Below are positions 33,785 to 42,265 of a stretch of DNA of 64,000 nucleotides, piece by piece. Position 1 is the first letter of the stretch. Each line of letters begins with the position of its first letter. The notes under the pieces were generated by a model, which searched no databases, was not told the origin of the DNA, and saw only the letters and a list, made by a program, of their open reading frames with translations. Origin of the DNA: Nocardia brasiliensis IFM 10847 (GTDB lineage Bacteria; Actinomycetota; Actinomycetes; Mycobacteriales; Mycobacteriaceae); the NCBI RefSeq assembly GCF_000710915.1, contig NZ_BAUA01000161.1:1-64000 (forward strand), written 5' to 3'. The translations under genes and the position numbers were made by a program.

Positions 33785-35374
33785 TCAACGGCCGGGTATC
33801 GGAGCCTCGGCCGCTTCGGTGATGGTGACCTGGCCGGTGCGCAGGTAGCTCATGACGGCGTCGTCGACGACCGGGTTCCCGCGGGCGAAGTTGCCGTGAT
33901 CGCCGCCCGCCACCGTGATGAGCGAACCGTTCAGCGCGTGCGCCATCGCCGGCCCCCCTTCGTATTTGGTGAGCGCGTCGTGCCGGCTCTGCAGCACCAG
34001 CGGCGGTGTGGCCAGGCCGGCGCCGCTGATCTTCACCGGTGTAGCGACGGGTTTCCAGGTGCCGCAACTCATTCCGGATCGGACCAGATCGGCCCGCGCG
34101 TCCATCGCGTTGCCGCCGGAGACGATCGTGGCGATCGCCGAACCGATGACGTCCACCCGCCCGGGAATCGCGTTCTCGTTGCAGGTGATCGCGGCGAAGA
34201 CGAACCGGCCGGTGGGGTCGGTGGAGGTCGCGCCCGCGATGGTGCGCAGGCGCTGCACGTTCGCCGGATCGGCGGCGGCCTCGGACATGGCGCGCGCGAA
34301 CGCGGGCCAGAACGTGCGGGTGTAGCTGGCTACGGAGGTGGCGCCGAGCAACGGTCCCTGCGCCGAGACGCCGCCGGAGATCAACGTGCGCACCAGATTC
34401 TGCAGTTTGCCCGCCTGCTCGACGCTGCCGCTGTAGCCGTCGCGCGCGATCTCGGCGAGCGGCTCGGGCAGCGCGCCGGGCAGGTCGGCGAGGCTGGCCG
34501 GCGGCGGAGTCAGGTTGGCGTACCAGCCGCCGCCCTGGTCGACCGCGAGCCGCACCCAGTGCTGATAGACCTGTAAAGCGGTGTCGCCCAAGTGGTACTC
34601 GGCGTTGTGCTCGGCGATCCAGGCGAACAGGTCGTCGAGGCGCTGCTTGCCGGCCACCTGCTGCTGGGCGAACTCCTCGGTCCACACCCAGTCGGGATTG
34701 ACGTTGGAGTCCAGCACCATCCGCTCGACCCGGTCCGGGAACAGCGAGGCGTACACCGCACCGAGGTAGGTGCCGTAGGAGGTGCCGAGGTAGCTGATCC
34801 GCTCCAGCCCGAGCGCGGCCCGCACGGCATCGAGGTCACGCGCGGTGTTCTCGGTGGTGATGGTGTCCAGGTAGCCGGGCCGGGACGCTTCGCACGCCCG
34901 CTTGATCTCGTCGCGATTGCCGCCGCCGAGCGATACCTGGGCGCCCTCTTCGGCTTTCACCGCACCCGCGCACATCAGCGGCGTGGCCCAGCGCAAACCG
35001 CGCGGCTGCACCGCGACCCGGTCGTAGTGGGCGGCCAGCTCGGCGGGTACCACATCGGTGCGCAGCCCCCAGAAGTCCAGTCCGTCCGCGCCCGGCCCGC
35101 CGGGATTGGCGAACAGTACGCCGCGGCGTTCTCCGCTCGCCGCGATCCGGCTGACGGTCAGTTCGATCCGCGGCCCGTCCGGGTCGGCGTAGTTCATCGG
35201 CACCTCGACGACCGCGCACCGCACGCCGTGCCCCGCGACCACCGCACCGTCCGGGCAGGCGCCGAAGCCGACCCCCGGCGCGGCGACGGCCGAGCCGGGC
35301 ACGATCGATAGACCGAGCAGGCACACGGCGCCCACGGCAGCCGCCGCCCGCGAGAACAGCCGTACCTTCATCAT
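33785..35374 (-). CDS. Secreted alpha/beta-hydrolase, S33 tripeptidyl-aminopeptidase-like
   Basis: A 529-residue exported hydrolase. Residues 1-32 are a signal peptide (cleavage near AVAA). The oxyanion region is FANPGGPGADG, the nucleophile elbow GTSYGT, the acid lies in LQSRHDALTKYEG and the catalytic His in GGDHGNF. The C-terminal part is the TAP-like domain that closes the active site, as in Streptomyces Tap and mycobacterial Hip1/CaeA. ATG 35374 or 35371 are possible; GGAGG lies upstream. It probably trims peptides or esters in the cell envelope; the true substrate is unknown. Confidence 0.9.
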   Translation of the reverse strand: MMKVRLFSRAAAAVGAVCLLGLSIVPGSAVAAPGVGFGACPDGAVVAGHGVRCAVVEVPMNYADPDGPRIELTVSRIAASGERRGVLFANPGGPGADGLDFWGLRTDVVPAELAAHYDRVAVQPRGLRWATPLMCAGAVKAEEGAQVSLGGGNRDEIKRACEASRPGYLDTITTENTARDLDAVRAALGLERISYLGTSYGTYLGAVYASLFPDRVERMVLDSNVNPDWVWTEEFAQQQVAGKQRLDDLFAWIAEHNAEYHLGDTALQVYQHWVRLAVDQGGGWYANLTPPPASLADLPGALPEPLAEIARDGYSGSVEQAGKLQNLVRTLISGGVSAQGPLLGATSVASYTRTFWPAFARAMSEAAADPANVQRLRTIAGATSTDPTGRFVFAAITCNENAIPGRVDVIGSAIATIVSGGNAMDARADLVRSGMSCGTWKPVATPVKISGAGLATPPLVLQSRHDALTKYEGGPAMAHALNGSLITVAGGDHGNFARGNPVVDDAVMSYLRTGQVTITEAAEAPIPGR

Positions 35375-35557
35375 GTTTCGTACCTCCCCGGGCCGCCGCC
35401 ACGCGCACGCGCGCGACCCCGATCAAGAGCATTCTGCGCAGGTGGGGGGCAACAAACAAGTCGAACACCGGTTTTCGCCGGTCAGCGCGCGGACCGCGGC
35501 GAAGCCCGGCATAGCGCGAGATATGCTCTGGAATACGCGGATGACGTCGCACGGGAG

Positions 35558-35569
35558 TAGCGTCGAGCC
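35558..35569 (+). promoter_or_regulatory. -10 element for a leaderless transcript
   Basis: TAGCGT at 35558-35563 lies 6 nt before ATG 35570. Confidence 0.55.
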
Positions 35570-35881
35570 ATGTCGACCGAGGTCCGTCTCAACACCGCAT
35601 TGGAACGTTTCGAGATCCATGTCGACGGTGCGATCGCCGGATATGCCGAGTACCAGGACACCCAGTCCGAACGCGCGTTCGTGCACACCGAGATCTACCC
35701 CAGCTACGAAGGCCAGGGCTACGGTCGCGACCTGCTCGAGGCGGCGCTGAACAGCACGGCGGCGGACAAGCTCGGCGCACTGCCGATGTGTCCGATGGTG
35801 CACCACTTCATCCAGACCAGGCCGGAATACCTGGGGATGGTGCCGCACTGGGCGCGCGACAGCCTGAACCTGCCTCAGTAG
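35570..35881 (+). CDS. Small GNAT-type N-acetyltransferase (YjdJ-like)
   Basis: A 103-residue single-domain acetyltransferase of the COG2388 type. It shows the start RFEIHVDGAIAGYAEYQ, the strand FVHTEIYPSYEGQGYG with the acetyl-CoA-binding Q-G-x-G, and the late Cys-Pro segment MCPMVHHFIQTRPEY. Its 3' end overlaps the convergent acyltransferase gene by 7 bp. The target is unknown. Confidence 0.9.
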   Translation: MSTEVRLNTALERFEIHVDGAIAGYAEYQDTQSERAFVHTEIYPSYEGQGYGRDLLEAALNSTAADKLGALPMCPMVHHFIQTRPEYLGMVPHWARDSLNLPQ

Positions 35882-36636
35882 GCAGCGACCGCCCCGTCGA
35901 GCGCCCGCTGCAGATCGGTGCGGACCAGTCGCGCGATCTCACCCGGCTTGGCCGGCAGTTCGGTGATCGGCACGCCGAAATAGAAGCTCGCCGATTTGGC
36001 CTGCTCCTTCGTCGGCTGCACCGTCGGATCGTCGCGCTTGCCGTAGCTCAGCCCCATCGATACCAGCACCGGCTCGGCCCCGAGCTTCATCGCGCGGAAC
36101 GCGATGTGCCCGATGCCGCTGCCGACCGACTGCACCTGGCTGGGATCGACCTCGTTGCAGGTGCCCTCGGGGAACACCGCGACGCCGTCACCGCGGGCCA
36201 TCCGCTGGGCGCAGATGTCCATCATGCGCTGGCCGGCCGCATTCACCGCACGGATGCCGTGGTCCTTGCCGCGGAACACCGGAATCCCGCCCATCATGTC
36301 GATCTTGCGCCGTTGCTCGGGCTCTTCGAAGAGTTCGTCCTTGGCCAGCACCCGCACCCGGCCGATCACCGGTCGCAGGGCACTGCGCCACGCCGCGGCC
36401 GCTACGGTGTACGGATCGTTCTCGGAAAGATGATTGATCGAGATCAACAGCGGTCGCCGTTGTTTCATCGCCGCGCGCAGACCTTCGCGGGCGCCCGCGG
36501 CGTAGGCGACACGCGGGTAGTAGCGGCGGGCCAGAATGGCGTACGCACCCCAGGCTTTCAGCCGATTCTGGCGGTGGTCGAGATAGAAGTCGTACACGGT
36601 GTCGCTGTTCTCGAGGCGCACCTCGGGCGGTTCCAT
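35875..36636 (-). CDS. PlsC-type acyltransferase
   Basis: A 253-residue acyltransferase of the 1-acylglycerol-3-phosphate family. The catalytic H-x4-D is in ISINHLSENDPY, the second block IPVFRGKDHGIRAVNA binds substrate, and FPEGTCNE is the third motif. No membrane helix is obvious, so it is probably peripheral. In this organism the product could be phosphatidic acid or another acylated lipid. It stands alone and overlaps the end of the convergent GNAT gene. Confidence 0.87.
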   Translation of the reverse strand: MEPPEVRLENSDTVYDFYLDHRQNRLKAWGAYAILARRYYPRVAYAAGAREGLRAAMKQRRPLLISINHLSENDPYTVAAAAWRSALRPVIGRVRVLAKDELFEEPEQRRKIDMMGGIPVFRGKDHGIRAVNAAGQRMMDICAQRMARGDGVAVFPEGTCNEVDPSQVQSVGSGIGHIAFRAMKLGAEPVLVSMGLSYGKRDDPTVQPTKEQAKSASFYFGVPITELPAKPGEIARLVRTDLQRALDGAVAAY

Positions 36637-36746
36637 GACACGGACTCTACGACGCCGCGCGGTGTCGAGTTCGAGCCCCCGAGCCGAAATCCGTTACCCC
36701 GAACTCCACCGCAGAAGGAGCAAATCGCCGCAACAACTGCGATGAT

Positions 36747-37397
36747 GTGCGAGTGGCACGCGCAGACGACCCGGATGATCGGAAAACTCGCGGCGGGCAC
36801 GGCGACCGCAAGCGGCGCGATTTCCGGCACGGCGAGCAGGTGGTGCGCGCCGGCACCCTGCTGGTGTCGGCGACAGAACTGGCTGAACCGACCTTCCGGC
36901 GCACCGTGGTCTACATCATCGAGCACAACGAGGCGGGCAGCCTCGGCGTCGTGCTGAACCGGCCCAGCGATACCGCCGTGCACGACGTATTGCCCCGCTG
37001 GACCGAGCTGACCGCGGCGCCGCGCACCCTGTTCATCGGCGGTCCGGTCAAACGCGACGCGGCGCTGTGCCTGGGCACCGTCCGGGTCGGCGCGAGCATC
37101 GACGGCGTGCCCGGCCTGCGCCGGATCGACGGACGGGTGGTGCTCGTCGATCTGGACGCCGACCCGGAAGAAATCGGCCGGCTGGTCGAGGGCATCCGCA
37201 TTTTCGCAGGTTATGCGGGCTGGACTTTCGGTCAGCTGGAAGGCGAACTGGAGAACGACGACTGGATCGTGTTGTCCGCGTTGCCCTCCGATCCGATCAG
37301 CACCGGCCGCGCGGACCTGTGGGCGCACGTGCTGCGCCGCCAGCCCCTCCCCCTTTCCCTGCTCGCCACCCACCCGATCGAACTCGAACGAAATTGA
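36747..37397 (+). CDS. YqgE/AlgH-family protein, Rv0038-like
   Basis: A 216-residue YqgE family protein. RAGTLLVSATELAEPTFRRTVVYIIEHN, the turn VLNRPSDTAV, FIGGPVKRDAALCL, and the C-terminal LENDDWIVLSALPSD match Rv0038 of M. tuberculosis closely. The family's biochemical role is unsettled. GTG 36747 or GTG 36753 are both possible starts. In mycobacteria Rv0038 lies a few genes from leuS, which is also in this window at 50852, so the region is a rearranged version of that neighbourhood. Confidence 0.92.
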   Translation: MRVARADDPDDRKTRGGHGDRKRRDFRHGEQVVRAGTLLVSATELAEPTFRRTVVYIIEHNEAGSLGVVLNRPSDTAVHDVLPRWTELTAAPRTLFIGGPVKRDAALCLGTVRVGASIDGVPGLRRIDGRVVLVDLDADPEEIGRLVEGIRIFAGYAGWTFGQLEGELENDDWIVLSALPSDPISTGRADLWAHVLRRQPLPLSLLATHPIELERN

Positions 37398-37459
37398 GAT
37401 GTCGGCCGGTATTGAACCGTTCGCCCCTGCTGATTCGTGGGATGTGCGGGAGGTGAGCC

Positions 37460-38692
37460 ATGCCGGACGACCAAAGCGAGTTGCTACGGGTCCTTTACGA
37501 CGAACACGCGTCTGCTCTGTGGCGGTACACACTCGGTTTGGTACGCGACCCGGGCCGGGCCGAGGACATCGTGCAGGAGACCTTGCTGCGGGCGTGGCAA
37601 CGCCCGAACGTGTTGGATCAGGCCACGACATCGGCGCGCGCGTGGCTGTTCACGGTGGCGCGCAATCTCGCCGTGGATGAACACCGCAGCGCCCGCAACC
37701 GGCGCGAGTACCGCACCGACAGCCCGCCCGAGCAGGCCGCGCCGGACCAGGCCGACCGCGCCCTGGACAAATGGCTGGTCGCGGACGCGCTCGGCAAGCT
37801 GAGTTCCGACCATCGCGAGGTGATCGTGCGGGCCTACTATCGGGGCCTGTCCACCCACCAGATCGCCGAGGAACTCGACATTCCACCGGGCACGGTGAAG
37901 TCCCGGATGCACTACGGCATGCGGGCGCTACGACTGGCACTACAGGAGATGGGGGGTGACGAACCAATGACGGACCTTGCCGACGACTACACCACGTGGG
38001 ATGCCCCGTACGTGCTCGGCTCCCTGACTCGCACCGAACGTCAGGAGTACGAGGCGCATCTCGCGGGCTGCCCGGCCTGTCAGGCCGCCGTGGCGGAACT
38101 GGCCGGCCTGCCGGGCATGCTCGCCATGGTCGACCAGGACACCGCGCTCGCGCTGCTAGACCCACCCGAAGCCCTTGCGGCGGAGCCGGATCCGGTCGAG
38201 ACGAGCCCGCCGGTACCGCAGTTGCTGCCGCGGCTCACCGAGGCGGCCGAGCGGCGCAGGCGCCGCAGCCGGTGGGTCTCGATCGGGGCCGCGGTCGCGG
38301 CGGCGGCCGCGGCGGTGGCCATCGCCGTACCCGTGGTCAGCACCGTCACCGCTCACGATTCGCCTACTGCCGCACAGGTTTTCGCACAGCGACAGATGGA
38401 CCCGCTGGTACCGACGCCGGTGCAGGCGAGCTTCAAGCTGCTCGCGAACGAGGGTAAGACGACCGTCGAGATGTCGTGCAGCTATGCCCCGGGCGGTCCG
38501 GACTACAACTGGAACTTCGAGATGTGGATGACGCTGAAGGACGGCAGCACCGCCGAATTGGCCGGCTGGACGGCCGGACCGGGCGACGCCCTGACCTTGA
38601 CCAGGACCACGGAGGTGGCCCCGGAGCGCATCCAGAGCGTGGAGATCCGGTCGCTGAAGACGGGTCAGACCATCCTGCGCGGCGCGGTCTAG
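37460..38692 (+). CDS. ECF sigma factor fused in frame to its anti-sigma factor (SigL-RslA-like)
   Basis: One 410-residue frame. Residues 1-165 are a complete ECF sigma factor: region 2 has YDEHASALWRYTLGLV and AEDIVQETLLRAWQ, and region 4 has HREVIVRAYYRGLSTHQIAEELDIPPGTVKSRMHY. Residues 170-410 form the zinc anti-sigma factor: YVLGSLTRTERQEYEAHLAGCPACQ with HxxxCxxC, then a membrane helix after RRRRSR and an extracytoplasmic part. These parts match M. tuberculosis SigL and RslA, which are separate genes. The join lies at six G (37951-37956); one more G would end the sigma factor with TGA, and ATG 37967 would then start a 241-residue anti-sigma factor. ATG 37460 follows GGGAGGTGAGCC. Confidence 0.88.
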   Translation: MPDDQSELLRVLYDEHASALWRYTLGLVRDPGRAEDIVQETLLRAWQRPNVLDQATTSARAWLFTVARNLAVDEHRSARNRREYRTDSPPEQAAPDQADRALDKWLVADALGKLSSDHREVIVRAYYRGLSTHQIAEELDIPPGTVKSRMHYGMRALRLALQEMGGDEPMTDLADDYTTWDAPYVLGSLTRTERQEYEAHLAGCPACQAAVAELAGLPGMLAMVDQDTALALLDPPEALAAEPDPVETSPPVPQLLPRLTEAAERRRRRSRWVSIGAAVAAAAAAVAIAVPVVSTVTAHDSPTAAQVFAQRQMDPLVPTPVQASFKLLANEGKTTVEMSCSYAPGGPDYNWNFEMWMTLKDGSTAELAGWTAGPGDALTLTRTTEVAPERIQSVEIRSLKTGQTILRGAV

Positions 38693-38705
38693 CCGGTCCG
38701 GACAG

Positions 38706-38747
38706 CGAGATCCCCCGCCAGGCCCCATTTCCTGGCGGGGGATCTCG
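38706..38747. terminator. Bidirectional terminator after the sigma/anti-sigma gene
   Basis: A perfect 17-bp stem (CGAGATCCCCCGCCAGG and its complement) with an 8-nt loop lies between convergent genes. Confidence 0.85.
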
Positions 38748-38782
38748 ATTCGCGTCACCGGCGGCGGCCGACGACGCCTGGC

Positions 38783-39553
38783 TCAGGCGGTCTTGCGCCG
38801 GAAAATCGCGTTGGCCCAGAAGAACCCCCCGAGGGTGAGCACCAGGCACCATCCGATCGAGATGATCCCGTTGTTGCCGATCTCGCTGCCCATCAGCAGA
38901 CCGCGCACGGTCTCGGTGATCGGCGTGAACGGCTGGTACTCGGCGAACTGGCGCAGGCCGGCGGGCATGGTGTCGGGCGAGACCAGACCGCTGCCGAGGA
39001 ACGGCAGCATGATGATCGGGAACACGATGTTGCTCGCGCCCTCGGCATTCGGCGAGAGCAGCCCGAGCGCCACGGCGAGCCAGTTCAGCCCGAAGATCAT
39101 GAACGTGAGCAGGCCGAGCGCGGCGACCCATTCGACCGGGTTGGCATCGGGTCGCCAGCCGATCAGCAGCGCGACCACGCACATGACCGCGATACCGAGC
39201 AGAGCCTGCAGCAGCGCACCCAGCACGTGGCCGGTCAGCATCGACGACTGGGTGATGCCCATGGTCCGGAAGCGGTTGACGATCCCCTTGGCCGCGTCGT
39301 TCGCGATGGACACCGCCACCGACGCCGTGATGTACGCGGGCACCATCAGCAGCATGCCGGGCGCGAGATAGTCGACGTAGTTACCGCCGGAAGACTTTTC
39401 GAGCGCCCCGCCGAACACGAACTTGAAGATCAGCAGGAACAGCGTCGGCATCATGATGACGCCGATGCTCATGCTCGGATAGCGCTTCGCATGAGTCAGG
39501 TTGCGCCGCAACATCGTTGCCGAATCGGCGAGGGCGAGGGACATGGTGCTCAT
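38783..39553 (-). CDS. ABC-2 exporter permease, DrrB-like
   Basis: A 256-residue permease with six helices. SIANDAAKGIVNRFRTMGIT is the coupling helix region typical of DrrB proteins, with FPIIMLPFLGSGLVSPDTMP and YQPFTPITETVRGLLMG as later family marks. Its ATG overlaps the ATPase stop (ATGA). Together they form a drug/lipid exporter. Confidence 0.9.
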   Translation of the reverse strand: MSTMSLALADSATMLRRNLTHAKRYPSMSIGVIMMPTLFLLIFKFVFGGALEKSSGGNYVDYLAPGMLLMVPAYITASVAVSIANDAAKGIVNRFRTMGITQSSMLTGHVLGALLQALLGIAVMCVVALLIGWRPDANPVEWVAALGLLTFMIFGLNWLAVALGLLSPNAEGASNIVFPIIMLPFLGSGLVSPDTMPAGLRQFAEYQPFTPITETVRGLLMGSEIGNNGIISIGWCLVLTLGGFFWANAIFRRKTA

Positions 39554-40527
39554 GCGACGGTTTCCTTGTCGGAGGTGGGCTGACCGGTCAGGGTGAGGAA
39601 GACATCGTCGAGGTTGGGCGTGTGCACGGCCAGGCCCTCGACCTCGATCTGCTCGTAGTCGAGCCGATCGAGCACGGCGCGCAGCGATTTCACGCTGCCG
39701 TCGCTCGGTACGGCGAGCGTCAGGTCCTCGTCCTCGTCGTCGGCGGCGATCCTGGCGGCCACGCCCAGCGCGGCCGAAGCGGCGAACAGGTCCTCGCGCA
39801 CCGCGAACTGCAACCGGATGTGCCCGCCGGGCACCATCCGCTTCAGTTCCGCCGCAGTGCCTTCCGCGACGATCCGGCCGTGGTCGAGCACGGCGATGCG
39901 GTCGGCCAGCTGGTCGGCTTCCTCCAGGTACTGCGTGGTGAGGAAGACCGTCACGTGGTAATCGTCGACCAGACCGCGGATCAGTTCCCAGATCACCCGC
40001 CTGCTGCGCGGATCGAGGCCGGTGGTCGGTTCGTCCAGGAAGATGATGCGCGGATCGCCGACCAGCGTCATCGCCAGATCCAGGCGCCGGGTCATGCCGC
40101 CGGAGTAGGTGGACGCGGGCTTGTCCGCGGCTGCCACCAGATCGAACCGCTCCAGCAGGTCGGCCGCCAGCCGCTTGGTGTCCCGCCGCGGCAGATGGTG
40201 CAGATCGCCCATCAGCAGCAGGTTCTCCCGGCCGGTGAGCAGCTCGTCGACCGCCGCGAACTGACCGGTGACGCCGATGGTTTCGCGCACCGATGCCCGC
40301 TCGGCCGCCACGTCGTAGCCGCCGACTCGCAGGTCGCCGTCGTCGGCGTGGATGAGCGTGCTGAGGATCTGCACGGTGGTGGTCTTACCCGCACCGTTCG
40401 GACCGAGCAGCGAGTAGATCGTGCCCTCGGGGACGACGATGTCGATCCCGTCGAGCACCACCTGCTCGCCGAATGCTTTGCGCAGGCCCAACGCCGAAAT
40501 GGCGGGTGCGCGATGGCCGTTGACCAT
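39550..40527 (-). CDS. ABC exporter ATPase, DrrA-like (daunorubicin-resistance type)
   Basis: A 325-residue ATPase. Walker A GPNGAGKTTT, the signature YSGGMTRRLDLAM, Walker B IIFLDEPTTGLDPRSR, and LTTQYLEEADQLADR match the DrrA subgroup. The C-terminal domain ends HTPNLDDVFLTLTG, as in DrrA proteins. ATG 40527 follows GAAAGGA; an upstream in-frame ATG at 40551 is less likely. The gene lies downstream of an EXLDI regulator on the same strand, separated by a short hairpin (40582-40599). Confidence 0.93.
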   Translation of the reverse strand: MVNGHRAPAISALGLRKAFGEQVVLDGIDIVVPEGTIYSLLGPNGAGKTTTVQILSTLIHADDGDLRVGGYDVAAERASVRETIGVTGQFAAVDELLTGRENLLLMGDLHHLPRRDTKRLAADLLERFDLVAAADKPASTYSGGMTRRLDLAMTLVGDPRIIFLDEPTTGLDPRSRRVIWELIRGLVDDYHVTVFLTTQYLEEADQLADRIAVLDHGRIVAEGTAAELKRMVPGGHIRLQFAVREDLFAASAALGVAARIAADDEDEDLTLAVPSDGSVKSLRAVLDRLDYEQIEVEGLAVHTPNLDDVFLTLTGQPTSDKETVA

Positions 40528-40656
40528 GACGGTCCTTTCGATGGTTCTCATTGTTGAATGCGCATGCGTGCATGACTGATCGACACCGCTCCCGGTGTCC
40601 CGGGGCGGCATGGGGGCCGGTCAGCTGCTGTTCAGTTGTGCGGAAGGGGAATTCGA

Positions 40657-41172
40657 CTAGATGTCGAGGTCTTCGATCTGGGGACGTTTCGCGAGATCGA
40701 CCGCCCGTTCGTAGAGCTTCGGGGGCAGTTTGTCTTTCAACTCCTCGATCGTGTCGACGACCTCCAGGACGTACTCACCCCAGTCCTGGTCGCCGACACC
40801 GAGCATGCGCCGCCAGTTCGTCAAATCCTTGACCCAGTTGCCGGATTGGGGAAATTCGGACCAGTCGTTGTAGTGCGCGTGCAGCACGTACTTGCCTTTG
40901 CGGCTGCGATAGACGCGGATATGTTCCTGCCGTTCGTCGGTGTACTCGTTCGATTCGATGAGCAGCGCACCGGAGAAGCGGACCTGCCGGACCCCGTTGT
41001 GGCCGACCCGGGCGATAATCTCCTCGAACCCCTCCTGGCGACCCTCTTCCAGCTCGATGAAACGACGCAGCGCCGTGGTCACCGCTCCGGAGAGATTGCC
41101 GCCAACCAGCTCCTGGGCCCGCTGGAACAGCGCCAGATCGTCATCGGCAACATAGATCGTCTTGTTGGGCAT
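40657..41172 (-). CDS. EXLDI-family protein with ribbon-helix-helix-like N-terminus
   Basis: A 171-residue protein ending IEDLDI, the C-terminal signature that names the EXLDI family. The N-terminal 50 residues (KTIYVADDDLALFQRAQELVGGNLSGAVTTALRRFIE) resemble a ribbon-helix-helix DNA-binding domain. The rest is a soluble domain with Trp-rich DWSEFPQSGNWVKDLTNWRRML. It is transcribed towards a DrrAB exporter and probably regulates it and itself; direct repeats in its promoter are the likely operator. ATG 41172 lies 6 nt after the -10 box. The domain reading is an inference. Confidence 0.85.
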   Translation of the reverse strand: MPNKTIYVADDDLALFQRAQELVGGNLSGAVTTALRRFIELEEGRQEGFEEIIARVGHNGVRQVRFSGALLIESNEYTDERQEHIRVYRSRKGKYVLHAHYNDWSEFPQSGNWVKDLTNWRRMLGVGDQDWGEYVLEVVDTIEELKDKLPPKLYERAVDLAKRPQIEDLDI

Positions 41173-41178
41173 GACACG

Positions 41179-41207
41179 ACTATACGTAGATGTATACGTA
41201 CACGCAA
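41179..41207 (-). promoter_or_regulatory. Leaderless promoter of the EXLDI gene
   Basis: On the minus strand TTGCGT (41207-41202) and TATAGT (41184-41179) are 17 bp apart, with the ATG 6 nt downstream. The direct repeats at 41181-41200 fill the spacer. Confidence 0.75.
41181..41200. repeat. TATACGTA direct repeats, probable RHH operator
   Basis: TATACGTA occurs at 41181-41188 and 41193-41200, 12 bp apart, overlapping the -10 and spacer of the EXLDI promoter. Confidence 0.75.
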
Positions 41208-41375
41208 GTGGCGAAGGGAACTCTCCCCTGATACTTCCATTGCGAAACATCTTCTTGTAAGTTGCTGAACATTCACTGAGATTTACTCAGCCGACGCTGC
41301 CTGAGCTCAGGGACTCGACCGGCAGGATGCTGGGTGAGCACCCGATGCCGCCCAGAGAAGCGAAAAGGTGCTGTG

Positions 41376-42146
41376 GTGATCTCTCTGAAGAACCTGCGGA
41401 AGCTACCGGCGCCGGTGGCGCTCGCGGTCGGCCTCCTCGTCTCGTCGCTGCTGCTGAACACGGCGGCGCCCGCGTCGGCCCAGTTCGTCGACCCGGCGAC
41501 GCTGAACATCCGCATCGGCCACCAAGAGGTGAAACCTACGCTCGACGGCTTCGCCATGATGACCACGGAGGCGAACACCAACGCGCGGGTCATCCCGCCG
41601 CTGGACGGCAGCCCGTTCAGCCGCGAGGCGTTCCTGTCCGGCATCGGCATCGGGCAGATCGACGGACCGCCCGACGCGCACGTCGCCAGCGCGGTGATGG
41701 AGGTGGGTTACGAGGTCGGCTATCCGATGTCGTTCGCACCGAACGGCATCACCGTCACCCTGAACTCGCCCTCGGTTTCGGTCTCGGGTGCGGTACGCCC
41801 CGAGCTCTCGGCCGGGGTGACCCCGCAGATCAACATCGCGCCGACCCCCGGCGCGCAGATCGAATTCCCGCTCGGGGCCAAACTCGGCGCCGAACTGGGC
41901 GCTCAGGCCACCATCCTGCCGTCGCAGCAGGTGTCCTTCCAGGTCGGGCACGGCGGCATCACCGAGGTGTCGCTGGCCAAATTCACGCTGACCCAGCCGT
42001 TCGCCTACGCGGATCTGTCCAACACCCATCTCACCGTCACCGGTGCCCTCGGTCCGGTCACCATCCGGACCTTCGTGAAATTCACTCTGGTCACCGGCGC
42101 AGGCCAGGCCAGCGACGCGGTGTACAGCGACCCGATCTCGCTCTGA
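41376..42146 (+). CDS. MspA-family porin
   Basis: A 256-residue precursor. Residues 1-34 are a signal peptide (LPAPVALAVGLLVSSLLL, cleavage near ASA/QF). The mature protein is beta-rich with the MspA-type beginning FVDPATLNIRIGHQEVKPTLDGF and a Gly-rich region SAVMEVGYEVGYPMSF. It ends ASDAVYSDPISL. Such porins form octameric channels in the mycolate outer membrane and let small hydrophilic nutrients in. GTG 41376 follows AAAAGG; GTG 41373 is also possible. It stands upstream of a biosynthetic operon but is probably a separate unit. Confidence 0.9.
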   Translation: MISLKNLRKLPAPVALAVGLLVSSLLLNTAAPASAQFVDPATLNIRIGHQEVKPTLDGFAMMTTEANTNARVIPPLDGSPFSREAFLSGIGIGQIDGPPDAHVASAVMEVGYEVGYPMSFAPNGITVTLNSPSVSVSGAVRPELSAGVTPQINIAPTPGAQIEFPLGAKLGAELGAQATILPSQQVSFQVGHGGITEVSLAKFTLTQPFAYADLSNTHLTVTGALGPVTIRTFVKFTLVTGAGQASDAVYSDPISL

Positions 42147-42162
42147 TCCCCGCGGGCACGTA

Positions 42163-42239
42163 CTGGTTCACCGTTGAACCAGCTGCCGGGCTCACCCGTA
42201 TCACCTCTGTACGCAGGAAGTGATCTCGCGGAGCCCGGC
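42163..42239 (+). promoter_or_regulatory. Structured leader before the ThDP biosynthetic operon
   Basis: A first hairpin (CTGGTTCA-CCGT-TGAACCAG, 42163-42182) may terminate the porin message. A second, nested structure at 42185-42239 has an outer 9-bp stem (GCCGGGCTC/GAGCCCGGC), a middle ATCAC/GTGAT and an inner CTG/CAG. The ribosome-binding site GGGGAGGAG follows 12 nt later. Function unknown. Confidence 0.5.
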
Positions 42240-42265
42240 ACACGGCCCCGCGGGGAGGAGTGCCG

